The translations under genes were made by a program, and so were the position numbers. From positions 62,001-126,000 of the forward strand of contig NZ_LJSI01000052.1 in the NCBI RefSeq assembly GCF_001305295.1: DNA of 64,000 nucleotides, written 5' to 3'. Below, in pieces: positions 37,759-48,239 of the stretch; the stretch's first letter is position 1; each line of letters begins with the position of its first letter. The notes below the pieces were generated by a model that searched no databases, had not been told where the DNA came from, and saw only the letters and a program-made list of their open reading frames with translations. Source of the DNA: Neptunomonas antarctica (GTDB lineage Bacteria; Pseudomonadota; Gammaproteobacteria; Pseudomonadales; Balneatricaceae).

Positions 37759-39165
37759 CTAGCCTTCTCGAAACCAGCTCGTGCCTTCTCGACTATCTTT
37801 AAGAATAACACCTTGCGCAGCCAACACATCTCGAATCCGATCTGATTCAGCGTAATCCTTGCTCCCTTTTGCTGCAGTACGCTGCTGAATTAACGCTTCG
37901 ATAGCGCTCGCATCAACCTCACCCTCTTTATCATCACCTTTCAGGAAAGCGTCCGGATCTTGCTGCAACAATCCAATAATGCCACCCAACTCAGCAATTT
38001 TATGCGCCATCGCAGCCGCACCTGCTTCAGATGATTTCTTTAGTTTGTTTAATTCATTCACCATCTCAAACAAAACAGAAACAGCTTTAGGTGTATTAAA
38101 GTCATCATCCATCGCAGCATTAAAGCGCTGTTCAAAATCACTTATATTCACCTGATCAGCATCTTCTTTAGAATACTCGTATCCAGCCATGCCATTTAGC
38201 GACTGATAAAAACGTTCCAGCATGACCCGTGCTTCTTTTAAGCTCTCTTCGCTGTAATCGATATAACTGCGGTAGTGAACACGCGCCAGGAAGAAACGCA
38301 CAACTTCAGGATTGTATTTTCCTAACACGTCTCTGATGGTGAAAAAGTTGTCTAAAGACTTAGACATTTTTTCACTATTTACACGCACAGGACCCGCATG
38401 CATCCAATAATTCGCGTAAGCACAGCCATTGGCTGCTTCTGACTGCGCTATTTCGTTTTCATGATGAGGAAATGGCAGATCAGGACCTCCGCCATGTATA
38501 TCGAAAGTATCGCCCAAACAACATTTAGACATAGCCGAACATTCAATATGCCAGCCCGGACGCCCTGCCCCCCATGGAGACTCCCAGCTAACCTCTCCGG
38601 GCTTAACCGCCTTCCATAAGACAAAATCAAGCGGACTCTCTTTCGCCTCATCAATCGCAACACGAGATCCGGAACGAAGCTCATCAATATTCTGATTAGT
38701 CAGTTTTCCATACTCTGCAAATTTTTCGACACGGTAATAAACATCACCATTGGCAGCAGGATAAGCAAAATCTTTTTCTATCAGCGTACTTACCAGCGCA
38801 ATAATCTCATCAATATGGGCGGTAGCTTTTGGCTCCTGATCGGGGCGCAAGACACTAAGCGCATCTTCATCTTCATGCATCGCAGCAATCATGCGCTCAG
38901 TTAATTGCTCAACCGTTTCATTATTTTCATTTGCCCGTCTGATAATTTTATCATCGACATCGGTAATATTGCGGACGTAATTTACATTCCAGCCACGCGA
39001 ACGCAAATAACGCGTAATGACATCAAAACACACCATCACCCTTGCATGCCCAATATGACAATAGTCATACACTGTGATGCCACAGACATACATATTAATA
39101 TGGCCTTCTACCAACGGCTTAAAAGGGGCTTTTTGCTTGGTCAGTGTGTTATAAATCTGAAGCAT
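37759..39165 (-). CDS. cysS: cysteinyl-tRNA synthetase
   Basis: This 468-residue class I synthetase charges tRNA-Cys. The N-terminal zinc cysteine is in YVCGITVYDYCHIGHARV, which includes the HIGH motif. The zinc-site WHIECSAMS and the PHHENEIAQSEAANG block follow, and KMSKSLDNF is the KMSKS loop. The C-terminal anticodon-binding domain ends with the typical LIQQRTAAKGSKDYAESDRI, then RDVLAAQGV. Pairing with folD is common in gammaproteobacteria. Confidence 0.97.
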   Translation of the reverse strand: MLQIYNTLTKQKAPFKPLVEGHINMYVCGITVYDYCHIGHARVMVCFDVITRYLRSRGWNVNYVRNITDVDDKIIRRANENNETVEQLTERMIAAMHEDEDALSVLRPDQEPKATAHIDEIIALVSTLIEKDFAYPAANGDVYYRVEKFAEYGKLTNQNIDELRSGSRVAIDEAKESPLDFVLWKAVKPGEVSWESPWGAGRPGWHIECSAMSKCCLGDTFDIHGGGPDLPFPHHENEIAQSEAANGCAYANYWMHAGPVRVNSEKMSKSLDNFFTIRDVLGKYNPEVVRFFLARVHYRSYIDYSEESLKEARVMLERFYQSLNGMAGYEYSKEDADQVNISDFEQRFNAAMDDDFNTPKAVSVLFEMVNELNKLKKSSEAGAAAMAHKIAELGGIIGLLQQDPDAFLKGDDKEGEVDASAIEALIQQRTAAKGSKDYAESDRIRDVLAAQGVILKDSREGTSWFREG

Positions 39166-39360
39166 GATCGATTGGTGTATTCCTGGATGATATTAATTTG
39201 GATAGCATTTATCTGGATAATCTTAATCTGAATAGTATTAACAACGAAAACTTATGTGCGCTGCCGCCTTCGCTAATAGCGACAAAAATCATTATAGAGG
39301 AAATTAATATCCAATGTGACCGAAATCCTACCCTCTTTAACCACTCAATTCCAAGGAGAT

Positions 39361-40266
39361 TTAATCAGGCAAACGCAAGCGACCAATCTGCTGAGCACCC
39401 AGCCGGCTCTTTTCAGAAGTGAGCAGTAAAGCGTTGTCTCCATCCCACAGCACACCTTCCCATTGCCCATAGGGCAGAATCGTATGATACGTCGCTCGAT
39501 CCCAGTCCGGCAGACCAGCAACCACATCAATAACCCAAACAAAAGACTGCCCAAACATACTGGGCTTCTGGTAACCCAGCAACACTAACGTATGAGTTTT
39601 TTCATTGTAATCCGCTGCTGTGATTAACCCGGCAACCGGTAGCGTCATGACAGGCTCAACGGCCTGATCAGCCTGTTTTTTATCGAGAACATACAAGCGT
39701 GATTGCAAATCACCACGGTTTTTAGTGAACAACCACAACTGCTCGCCAACAAAGGCTAATGCCTCACAATCATAATTATGACTTTTACTGTCGACACTTC
39801 CTATTCGGTCCGCATAATGAAAACGTATTTTCTTCGCCGCCACCTTGTCACCACTCTCGGCTTTCGCAATCTGCTTCAGGCTTACTTTATAAATATCGAG
39901 CGTTTCACGCTTGCCCCGATTATTTCCACAATCCGCAATAAATAAGTGCTTCTGGTTCTGCGCCAGCGATTCCCAATCGATATTTTTTGCACCCTGAATC
40001 TCTACCTGTTTGCTAAACACATAATCCTGATCATTAAAAGCATAGAGCGAAGCCTTGCCCCCGCTATCATTGATAGTCCATAAATAGCCACCAAATTTAG
40101 CCAAACCCGATGTTTCGGAAACGACATCAGGCCAGTGCTTAAGACTCTCTATCGTCAACGGTGGTCCAATCCGGTCCTGTGATACCGCGACAGATGAACA
40201 GCCGGCCAGCAACCCAACGAATAGCCCGAACACACACAGCGCTGATAATTTTTTTTCTGGAAGCAT
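39361..40266 (-). CDS. hypothetical lipoprotein with beta-propeller-like repeats
   Basis: About 301 residues from the ATG at 40266; a GTG at 40278 is also in frame. The signal ends in the lipobox LLAGCSS, so it is a lipoprotein. The mature part contains spaced motifs such as TSGLAKFGGYLWTINDSGG, IDWESLAQNQKHLFIADCGN, YDCEALAFVGEQLWLFTKN and YGQWEGVLWDGDNALLLTSE. These look like blades of a calcium-binding-type beta-propeller. I do not recognise a precise family. It is divergent from the glycosyltransferase operon. Confidence 0.75.
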   Translation of the reverse strand: MLPEKKLSALCVFGLFVGLLAGCSSVAVSQDRIGPPLTIESLKHWPDVVSETSGLAKFGGYLWTINDSGGKASLYAFNDQDYVFSKQVEIQGAKNIDWESLAQNQKHLFIADCGNNRGKRETLDIYKVSLKQIAKAESGDKVAAKKIRFHYADRIGSVDSKSHNYDCEALAFVGEQLWLFTKNRGDLQSRLYVLDKKQADQAVEPVMTLPVAGLITAADYNEKTHTLVLLGYQKPSMFGQSFVWVIDVVAGLPDWDRATYHTILPYGQWEGVLWDGDNALLLTSEKSRLGAQQIGRLRLPD

Positions 40267-40381
40267 AGAAAAAACCACTGATTCTAATAAATATTCATAT
40301 TGCTTAATGAGGCTAAGAAAGCCTCAAATTTAGATGATACAATACCGCTAATTTTTATATCACAGAGTAGTCATAGTTAGT

Positions 40382-41917
40382 ATGTCCGCATCCCCTCATA
40401 AAACCAGCCTGTCAAATCAAACAGGTTTGTCAAACAAAAGCGCCTGGCTTCTCTCTTGGCAGGGAGTCACTTTCTTTATCTTATTGTTGACGCTCTATCG
40501 GATTTTAGCGATTACTCAAGGACATGTATCTCTGTTTTATGATGAAGCTTACTATTATCACTGGTCACTTGATCCTGACTGGGGCTACTATTCCAAACCC
40601 CCAATGGTTGCCTGGATTATAACCATGACGACCTCTCTTTTCAGCGACAATGATTTTGCGGTTAAACTTGGCGCTCCCATTCTTTATGGTTTAACCGCGG
40701 GGGTTGTTTATCGTATCGGGAAGCATCTCTGGAATCCGCAAGCAGCCGCCTGCTCTGCTCTGGTTTTCTGTGCAGCTCCTCTTGTAGGCTTCAATAGTTT
40801 ATTTATCACAACAGATGCGCCCTTACTTTTTTTCTGGGCTTTAGCCACATGGCTGTTCATCATCGCCCTTCAAACCCAATCCTGGAAAAACTGGTTGCTC
40901 GTAGGCGTAGCCGTGGGCTTAGGCATGATGAGCAAATATACGATGGCTCTACTGCCTATCGGCTTATTTCTCTATATGGGAGCGTCCAAGCAATATCGAC
41001 CACTACTCTTAACCTTAAAACCCTGGTCGGCCGCAGTAGTTGCCGGTTTGATTTTCGCCCTCAATATCTATTGGAACTACCAACACAACTTCGTCACACT
41101 TAACCATACATCAGAGATATCACAACTCGATAAAAAACTATTCAACCCAGATAAGCTGGCAGAGTTCATATTAAGTCAGCTGATCGTTTTTGGGCCTATC
41201 TGGAGCTACTTCCTGATTCGACAATGGATGAGTAAGGAAGCACGCGCAGCGATTACCCAGTCGGGCATTCTACTAGCTACATTCCTGCCGCTGTTTCTTA
41301 TCATATGTACACAAGCGCTATTATCCCGCGCCTTCATTAACTGGGCAGCCCCTTGCTTGATTGCTGCTTCTTTGTGGACTGGTTTTTATTTAAGCCGCCA
41401 ACCTAGACGCAAACTTATTATTGGTCTGATTATCCAACTAGGATTTATTAGCACGTTTTACCATTGGCCCATTATTCTCGAATCTGCAGGTATAGAACGC
41501 ACACGAAAAGTCGATCCATTTCAACGTACACAAGGCTGGTCGGAACTCGCAACACAACTAAAGCCCGTGTTGATGGCAAGCCCTAACGCACTCATTACCA
41601 GCCCTTCGAGAAAGCTGCTGGCCTATATCAGTTTTTATGCAGAACCAGGACAGCTCAGGGTCGCACGCTGGAATCCTGATCAAAACAATATTCGCGACTA
41701 CTATGATCTGCTCTTCAACCTGAGAAACTATGCGCATCAGAATCAGCAAGCATTCATTCTGATAAATGAGACACCCTTGGACAGCAACCTGCTATCACGC
41801 TTTCAGCAATGTGGATCTGAGCAACATTATACCGAAACTGTATTCCGCGATCTCAGTCGGGAAATCTATTTATATGAATGCACTGGATTCAAAGGCTATA
41901 TAAATGAGGGGCCATAA
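40382..41917 (+). CDS. GT39/ArnT-like polyprenyl-phosphate glycosyltransferase
   Basis: This 511-residue integral membrane protein has about ten or more helices. The N-terminal LFYDEAYYYHWSLDPDWGYY and SKPPMVAW region carries the acidic catalytic motif of the PMT_2/ArnT group. The first loop is periplasmic. Such enzymes transfer a sugar from a polyprenyl-phosphate donor to lipid A or proteins on the periplasmic face. Its stop codon is immediately followed by the PAP2 gene. The acceptor is not evident; a lipid A or lipid-linked target is inferred from the neighbour. Confidence 0.87.
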   Translation: MSASPHKTSLSNQTGLSNKSAWLLSWQGVTFFILLLTLYRILAITQGHVSLFYDEAYYYHWSLDPDWGYYSKPPMVAWIITMTTSLFSDNDFAVKLGAPILYGLTAGVVYRIGKHLWNPQAAACSALVFCAAPLVGFNSLFITTDAPLLFFWALATWLFIIALQTQSWKNWLLVGVAVGLGMMSKYTMALLPIGLFLYMGASKQYRPLLLTLKPWSAAVVAGLIFALNIYWNYQHNFVTLNHTSEISQLDKKLFNPDKLAEFILSQLIVFGPIWSYFLIRQWMSKEARAAITQSGILLATFLPLFLIICTQALLSRAFINWAAPCLIAASLWTGFYLSRQPRRKLIIGLIIQLGFISTFYHWPIILESAGIERTRKVDPFQRTQGWSELATQLKPVLMASPNALITSPSRKLLAYISFYAEPGQLRVARWNPDQNNIRDYYDLLFNLRNYAHQNQQAFILINETPLDSNLLSRFQQCGSEQHYTETVFRDLSREIYLYECTGFKGYINEGP

Positions 41918-42604
41918 ATGAATAGTATTAAGAACCTATTACTACGTAAAGACATCCAGATTTTTCTCTTGTGTTACATTATATTTACGCTATTCTCAGG
42001 TGTAGACCTCGCCGTTACATCCTTTTTTTACAACCCTGCAGATGGGTTTTATCTAAAAGATATCTGGTTTAATCAGTTCATCCACAGCACATTTGCCCGC
42101 ATTCACCTTTTATGGCTAGTGTTATTTATTATCAGTCTTATTTATTGCTGGAAAAACAAGCTAAAAGCCAAACAGAAAGTCTTTCTGTTCTTGATTGTCA
42201 CGATGGTTGTCGGCCCCGGTTTACTGGTCAATGTATTCATCAAGGATAATTCAATTGGCAGAGCGCGCCCCGTACAGATTGAGCAGTTTGGCGGTACGGA
42301 TACATTCACACCCGCTTTTATTTATTCAGGACAGTGCCAGAAAAACTGCTCATTTGTTAGCGGACATGCTGCCATTGGCTTTTATGCCATTGTGCTAGGC
42401 TGGATTTTCAGGAAACGCATATGGTTCTGGTCTGGCTTTTCTCTGGGAGCAATTATTGGACTAAGCCGCATGATGGAAGGCGGACACTTCTTGAGTGATA
42501 TTGTTTTCGCTTTCTGGAGCGTCTATTTCAGCACGCTATTGCTGGGCCATCTTTTTGGTTATAAAGCGCCCACGATCTCCCCTTTTCAAAAAGAAGATAC
42601 TTAG
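41918..42604 (+). CDS. PAP2-family membrane phosphatase
   Basis: This 228-residue membrane phosphatase has the three PAP2 motifs in order: KDNSIGRARP, CSFVSGHA and SRMMEGGHFLSD. The active histidines therefore face the periplasm. It could act on undecaprenyl diphosphate, on lipid A (LpxE-like) or on phosphatidylglycerol phosphate. Direct abutment to an ArnT-like glycosyltransferase favours lipid-carrier recycling or lipid A dephosphorylation (inference). Confidence 0.9.
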   Translation: MNSIKNLLLRKDIQIFLLCYIIFTLFSGVDLAVTSFFYNPADGFYLKDIWFNQFIHSTFARIHLLWLVLFIISLIYCWKNKLKAKQKVFLFLIVTMVVGPGLLVNVFIKDNSIGRARPVQIEQFGGTDTFTPAFIYSGQCQKNCSFVSGHAAIGFYAIVLGWIFRKRIWFWSGFSLGAIIGLSRMMEGGHFLSDIVFAFWSVYFSTLLLGHLFGYKAPTISPFQKEDT

Positions 42605-42625
42605 CTCATCTTACGGACAATACTT

Positions 42626-43447
42626 ATGCCTACGGTTAGCAAACACTACAACGAAAGCCTGCAACTGGAAACAATTCTACTCCAGCTTAATGACGCCTAT
42701 CCTGATGGCCCTAACGCCTATCAACTCGCCCCGATTGATCAACTGCATATTGGCGGGATAAAGGCCTCCGAAAAATTAGCGGAGCGACTTGACACACTTA
42801 AACCAGAAAGCGTACTGGATGTTGGCAGCGGGCTGGGCGGCCTATTGCGTGTTTGCAAACAGCGTCATGATGCCATTTATGTGGGATTAGATATCACACA
42901 TGGTCTTAGCTACGCCAATCAGCAATTAGGCAAACTAAACCAGACATCCTCACCTTGTATGGTAGTAACCGGTAACGGCCAGCAACTCCCTTTTGCTGAT
43001 GAGTCATTTGATGTGATCATCATGCAACACAGTTTGCTGAACATGCCTGACAAAATCAACGCACTAAAAGAATCTAAACGCGTGTTGCGTAAAGGCGGAC
43101 ATTTGATACTTCATGAAGTATTGATGGGAGAACATTATGAGCAGATGCTTTTTCCTGTACCCTGGGCCCGAACCAAAGACATATCCCATTTAACATCAGA
43201 AAAGAGCCTGACTGCCTTAATTGACGAAGCATCATTACGCATAGAATCGATTAACGACTGGTCGGAAGAAGCCATTTTATGGAGAACCCGACAAACCAAC
43301 AAACAGGCAACCCAACAAACAAGCAGTCAATCGCCAGTCGTTTCACCGGCGATGATTTTAGGGTGTGACTTTATACAAATGGGAAAAAACGTGCAGAGCA
43401 ACCTGCAAAATGGCGCTATTCGGATTGTAGAAATCCTGATTTGCTAA
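42626..43447 (+). CDS. class I SAM-dependent methyltransferase
   Basis: This 273-residue enzyme has motif I VLDVGSGLGGLLRV at about 70-83, an acidic VGLDIT, and a post-I FDVIIMQHSLLNMPDK. LRKGGHLILHEV is typical of small-molecule methyltransferases of the UbiE/sarcosine-methylating type. The substrate is not evident. It lies 21 bp after the PAP2 gene and is probably cotranscribed with it. A Q/T/S-rich linker (about 228-245) interrupts the C-terminal part. Confidence 0.85.
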   Translation: MPTVSKHYNESLQLETILLQLNDAYPDGPNAYQLAPIDQLHIGGIKASEKLAERLDTLKPESVLDVGSGLGGLLRVCKQRHDAIYVGLDITHGLSYANQQLGKLNQTSSPCMVVTGNGQQLPFADESFDVIIMQHSLLNMPDKINALKESKRVLRKGGHLILHEVLMGEHYEQMLFPVPWARTKDISHLTSEKSLTALIDEASLRIESINDWSEEAILWRTRQTNKQATQQTSSQSPVVSPAMILGCDFIQMGKNVQSNLQNGAIRIVEILIC

Positions 43448-43466
43448 TTTTCTCTCACAAAGCGAA

Positions 43467-43784
43467 TTAAGAACACTCAGTAATATCAAAATAAATGGTC
43501 TGCTCTCCTTGCTTAACTTTTCCATGCTTTATAACTCTGAAATCTAAAAGCAGGGACTCGTAACACCTCCCATCGCACTTCTGAAGGGACTGACCAATAA
43601 CCTCCCAACTTAAGTCTTTAAGTCGACCTAAACTCCACAACACCGCCTTCTGAATCGTGCGTTTATCGTGGATACCATCCTGGTGAATAATAATGGCCGA
43701 TTCAATAGAACGACCATTACCACCAGAAATAGGAGCGTCAAATCCAGAATGTTCTACAACAAGCGCTTTTAACTCAGCCGGCAT
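43467..43784 (-). CDS. hypothetical protein, 105 residues
   Basis: I do not recognise this small soluble protein. It has no signal peptide or membrane helix. A glycine-rich DAPISGGNGRSIESAIII segment is followed by a central amphipathic helix. A cysteine pair KCDGRC lies near residues 69-73, with a last cysteine two residues before the end. The C-terminus is beta-rich. GGAGTAACAT precedes the ATG, supporting real translation. It is convergent with the methyltransferase gene. Confidence 0.6.
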   Translation of the reverse strand: MPAELKALVVEHSGFDAPISGGNGRSIESAIIIHQDGIHDKRTIQKAVLWSLGRLKDLSWEVIGQSLQKCDGRCYESLLLDFRVIKHGKVKQGEQTIYFDITECS

Positions 43785-43892
43785 ATGTTACTCCAATGAA
43801 ATATCCTTATGAATGGAGCATAGCTCTATTTTCTTAAAAAGCTATGAATCAACCCTTGCCCGGCAGCTAAGTCAGACAAGGGTCAAGAGCTT

Positions 43893-44387
43893 TTATTCGC
43901 TTTTAGCATCATCCTGAGCAGGCGTCATTCCCTGCTCAACGACTACCGGCTCATCTGTCGAGCTTTCAACCGCATTATCAACTTTACTGGCGGCGTCTTT
44001 AATCATATCTTTTGTTGATTCTACAACACTACTTGCCGCACTTTTAGTTGAATCAACCGCCGTACCTGCGGCCTCAGTAACAACTGTTTTTGCTGCATCA
44101 ACAGCATTACCTGCAGCGTCAGTAGTCGCTTTATACGCATCAGATGAAGCCTCTTTCGCACCTTCAAGAGCCTTAACTGCTGTTTCTTTTGCATTTGCAA
44201 CCGCTTCACTGCTGTTTTCTTTCATCGTGTCCATAGCTGATTTTGTTGCATCAGAAGCATCTGTTACCGTCTCGGTTGTCGTTGCTTTTGTTTCTTCCAC
44301 AGCTTTTTTTGCATCATCATTATCACAACCGGTCAGCGCGACAGCCGAGACCAGCACAGTAACGATAAAAGCTTTATTCAATTTCAT
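43893..44387 (-). CDS. alanine/threonine-rich LEA-like lipoprotein
   Basis: This 164-residue lipoprotein has a signal peptide ending in the lipobox VALTGCDND. The mature chain is almost entirely A, T, K, S, D, E and V arranged as amphipathic helix repeats (AVANAKETAVKALEGAKEAS, then AGNAVDAAKTVVTEAAGTAV). It resembles group 3 LEA-like or apolipoprotein-like proteins. It ends in a disordered acidic tail. AGGAAAGGAAGAG upstream gives a strong ribosome site. A role in envelope stress protection is a guess from composition. Confidence 0.75.
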   Translation of the reverse strand: MKLNKAFIVTVLVSAVALTGCDNDDAKKAVEETKATTTETVTDASDATKSAMDTMKENSSEAVANAKETAVKALEGAKEASSDAYKATTDAAGNAVDAAKTVVTEAAGTAVDSTKSAASSVVESTKDMIKDAASKVDNAVESSTDEPVVVEQGMTPAQDDAKSE

Positions 44388-44618
44388 TTTCTCTTCCTTT
44401 CCTTTCTTTTAAAAAACAGATAAACAATGCCTGCAGCTTATCCCCTCAGACCTGAACAAAAGCTGGATTTTACCGCAGTGCACAATAAAAAATACGTTAT
44501 ACCCTAAACCCCCACAATAACAGATCAATAATAAATAATTATGGTAGCTTTTATCAAAATTTAAACCTGAAACGAGAGATATTTTTACTCTCCTGACAAT
44601 TGTCCGTATGATTTGCGA

Positions 44619-46364
44619 ATGAAACCTTTTACGCTCAGAGACTATCAGCAAGAAGCTGTCGACCTCACCATTCAGCACTTTCGTCAAAGCAATGACTCAG
44701 CTGTAATAGTACTCCCCACAGGTGCCGGAAAAAGCCTGGTTATCGCGACCCTGGCCAAACAAGCACGCGGTAAGGTCTTAGTATTAGCTCACGTTAAAGA
44801 ACTAGTTGAGCAAAACCATCATAAGTTTACTGAACTAGGCATAGATGCAGGTCTGTATTCCGCAGGACTAAAACAAAAAGAAACTCACCATAACGTTACT
44901 TTTGCCAGCATCCAATCCATTTCGCGGAACCTTGAAGCACTAGGCTCTGCATATTCACTGCTGGTTATTGATGAGTGCCATCGTCTAAGTGACGATGCAG
45001 ACAGCCAATACCTAAAAACCATCTCACACCTCAAAAGCCTCAACCCTAACCTCAAAGTATTAGGACTGACAGCCACGCCTTATAGAATGGGACTCGGCTG
45101 GATTTACCAATATCACTATCGCGGCTATATCCGCAGCAATGAACCAAGACCCTTCAAGCACTGTATTTATGAGCTACCTTTACGCTATATGATAACCAAA
45201 GGCTATCTTACTCGTCCGGAAGTTATTGATGCAGCGATAGCGCAGTATGACTTTTCATCTATTACGCCTAATGCATTCGGGCAACTACCGGAGAAGCCGG
45301 TCAATGAACTACTGACTCGCTGCAAGCGAGTCACTCAAGCCATTATCCAACAGGTAGAAACTCTCGCAGCCAACCGACAAGGGGTAATGATTTTTGCTGC
45401 CACTGTTCTACATGCGCAGGAAATTACCAGCTACCTCCCTGCGAACCAAACAGCACTGATTACCGGCGAGACGCCTCATGCTATCAGGGATGAATATATA
45501 CGCGCATTTAAGCAAAAAGAACTTAAATATTTAGTTAATGTATCTGTCTTAACGACAGGATTTGATGCCCCTCATGTTGATGTGATCGCCCTACTCAGGC
45601 CCACCCAATCAGTTAGTTTATACCAACAGATTATAGGCCGAGGGCTACGCCTGAGCCCCGACAAAGAGGACTGTTTAATCATCGACTATGCAGGTAATAA
45701 TTTTAACCTTTTCCATCCGGAGGTAGGTGAACCTAAACCCAACTCGCAGTCAGAACCCGTGCAGGTATTTTGTCCTCTCTGCGAATTTTCCAATATTTTT
45801 TGGGGAATAAAAGATGATAACGGGTTCGTCATCGAACATTACGGACGACGCTGCCAACACGCAGAAAAAGATGAAAAAGGAAAAATCACTCGCTGCGAAT
45901 ATCGCTTTCGTTTTAAGAGCTGCTCTTATTGCGGGGCTGAGAATGATATTGCTGCCCGACAATGCCACCAATGCAGTAAAGCGATTACTGATCCGGATGA
46001 GCAACTAAAAAAAGCGTTACAACTAAAAGATGCGCTCATATTACGCTGCGCAGGCATCAGCATCGAAGCCTCTGACGTAAAAGTAATAGTCACTTATCAT
46101 GATGAGCATGGAGAATCGCTGAAAGAAAGTTTCAATTTTAGCGCCCCTGCACAACGCTACATTTTTAATCAGTTTTACGGCCGACGCTTCAAAAACAGTA
46201 CCCAGCCTATGAATTTCAGCACAGTAGAAGAGGTCATGAAAAATCAACAAAACCTTACCTCTCCGGACTTCGTTATTGCCCGTAAGAAAGGAAAATTCTG
46301 GCGCATACAAACGAGGATATTTGATTACGAGGGTAATTTTCGTAAAGCCAATCAACTCAACTGA
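44619..46364 (+). CDS. radD: RadD/YejH-like superfamily 2 helicase
   Basis: About 581 residues from the ATG at 44619. Helicase motifs are in order: a Q-like LRDYQQEAVDL, Walker A LPTGAGKS, Ia LAHVKELVEQ, DECH (motif II), LTATP (motif III), and the motif VI-like QIIGRGLRLS. The C-terminal third has cysteine clusters (CPLCEF, then CSYCGAENDIAARQCHQCS) as in RadD, a DNA-repair factor that acts with RecA. It is monocistronic. Confidence 0.9.
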   Translation: MKPFTLRDYQQEAVDLTIQHFRQSNDSAVIVLPTGAGKSLVIATLAKQARGKVLVLAHVKELVEQNHHKFTELGIDAGLYSAGLKQKETHHNVTFASIQSISRNLEALGSAYSLLVIDECHRLSDDADSQYLKTISHLKSLNPNLKVLGLTATPYRMGLGWIYQYHYRGYIRSNEPRPFKHCIYELPLRYMITKGYLTRPEVIDAAIAQYDFSSITPNAFGQLPEKPVNELLTRCKRVTQAIIQQVETLAANRQGVMIFAATVLHAQEITSYLPANQTALITGETPHAIRDEYIRAFKQKELKYLVNVSVLTTGFDAPHVDVIALLRPTQSVSLYQQIIGRGLRLSPDKEDCLIIDYAGNNFNLFHPEVGEPKPNSQSEPVQVFCPLCEFSNIFWGIKDDNGFVIEHYGRRCQHAEKDEKGKITRCEYRFRFKSCSYCGAENDIAARQCHQCSKAITDPDEQLKKALQLKDALILRCAGISIEASDVKVIVTYHDEHGESLKESFNFSAPAQRYIFNQFYGRRFKNSTQPMNFSTVEEVMKNQQNLTSPDFVIARKKGKFWRIQTRIFDYEGNFRKANQLN

Positions 46365-46394
46365 CAGACTTTACGAATGGCTACTACGACAAAA

Positions 46395-47018
46395 TCACAG
46401 CGTCAAGTCACGGCAACTTGCTGTCAAAAATTCTTTTTTCAGATCGTCAAACGTATGCACTGCCGGAAATTGTGGAAACTCATCAATAACATTCTGAGGA
46501 GCATGAAACAAAACACCTGCCTCTGCCTGCATAAGCATAGTGGTATCGTTATAAGAATCACCCGCAGCAATCACACGGTAATTAAGTAATTGAAAAGCCC
46601 GCACCGACTGACGCTTCGGGTCTTTCTGTCGTAAGGTATAATCAGTTATGCGACCATTCTCATCGACTTCAAGCTTATGACATAATAAAGCAGGATAACC
46701 TAGCTGCTTCATTAACGGTGCTGCAAAATCATAGAAGGTATCAGAAAGAATGATGACCTGAAAACGCTCACGTAGCCAGTCGATAAATTCACGTGCACCG
46801 TCAAGAGGCTTCAAACGGCTAATGGTATCCTGAATTTTCGGCAATTTCAGACCATGCTCATCTAAAATCCGTAACCGCTGCTTCATCAGCACATCATAAT
46901 CGGGAATATCACGCGTCGTTGCTTTTAACTCATCAATGCCGGTTTCTTCAGCAAACGCAATCCAAATTTCTGGTATTAAGACACCTTCTAAGTCAAGACA
47001 AGCCAATTCCACAAGCAA
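46395..47018 (-). CDS. thrH: bifunctional phosphoserine phosphatase/homoserine phosphotransferase ThrH
   Basis: This 207-residue HAD-superfamily enzyme opens with ACLDLEGVLIPEIWIAFAEE, where DLEGVL is the ThrH form of motif I. Motif II is IILSDTF. The lysine is in RQKDPKRQSV and motif IV is AAGDSYNDTTMLMQA. ThrH moves phosphate from phosphoserine to homoserine or water. Its length and motif I match ThrH rather than SerB. It lies downstream of cysB in the same orientation. Confidence 0.94.
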   Translation of the reverse strand: MLVELACLDLEGVLIPEIWIAFAEETGIDELKATTRDIPDYDVLMKQRLRILDEHGLKLPKIQDTISRLKPLDGAREFIDWLRERFQVIILSDTFYDFAAPLMKQLGYPALLCHKLEVDENGRITDYTLRQKDPKRQSVRAFQLLNYRVIAAGDSYNDTTMLMQAEAGVLFHAPQNVIDEFPQFPAVHTFDDLKKEFLTASCRDLTL

Positions 47019-47114
47019 CTCCTTAAACGAAAATTTCAGTAAATATTGACTGCAATATAATTTTTCTTATACCACGGGCAATGCAGTCCCTAATCCATAA
47101 GGACTAACATTCCA

Positions 47115-48116
<1,002 letters not shown>

Positions 48117-48239
48117 TTACCGTACCACTGTGTAATAGACCGTTCATTACCAGACTATTTATACAATTATCTTTATACAACTATTATATACAAGATGTTC
48201 TTATAACTGTAAAGAATAACAAAACAGCAGTGCTCTCAT

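Noticed and set aside
43852-43882. Hairpin ACCCTTG/CAAGGGT downstream of the LEA-like lipoprotein
   Set aside because: The stem is real but lacks a U-tract, so I did not call it a terminator.
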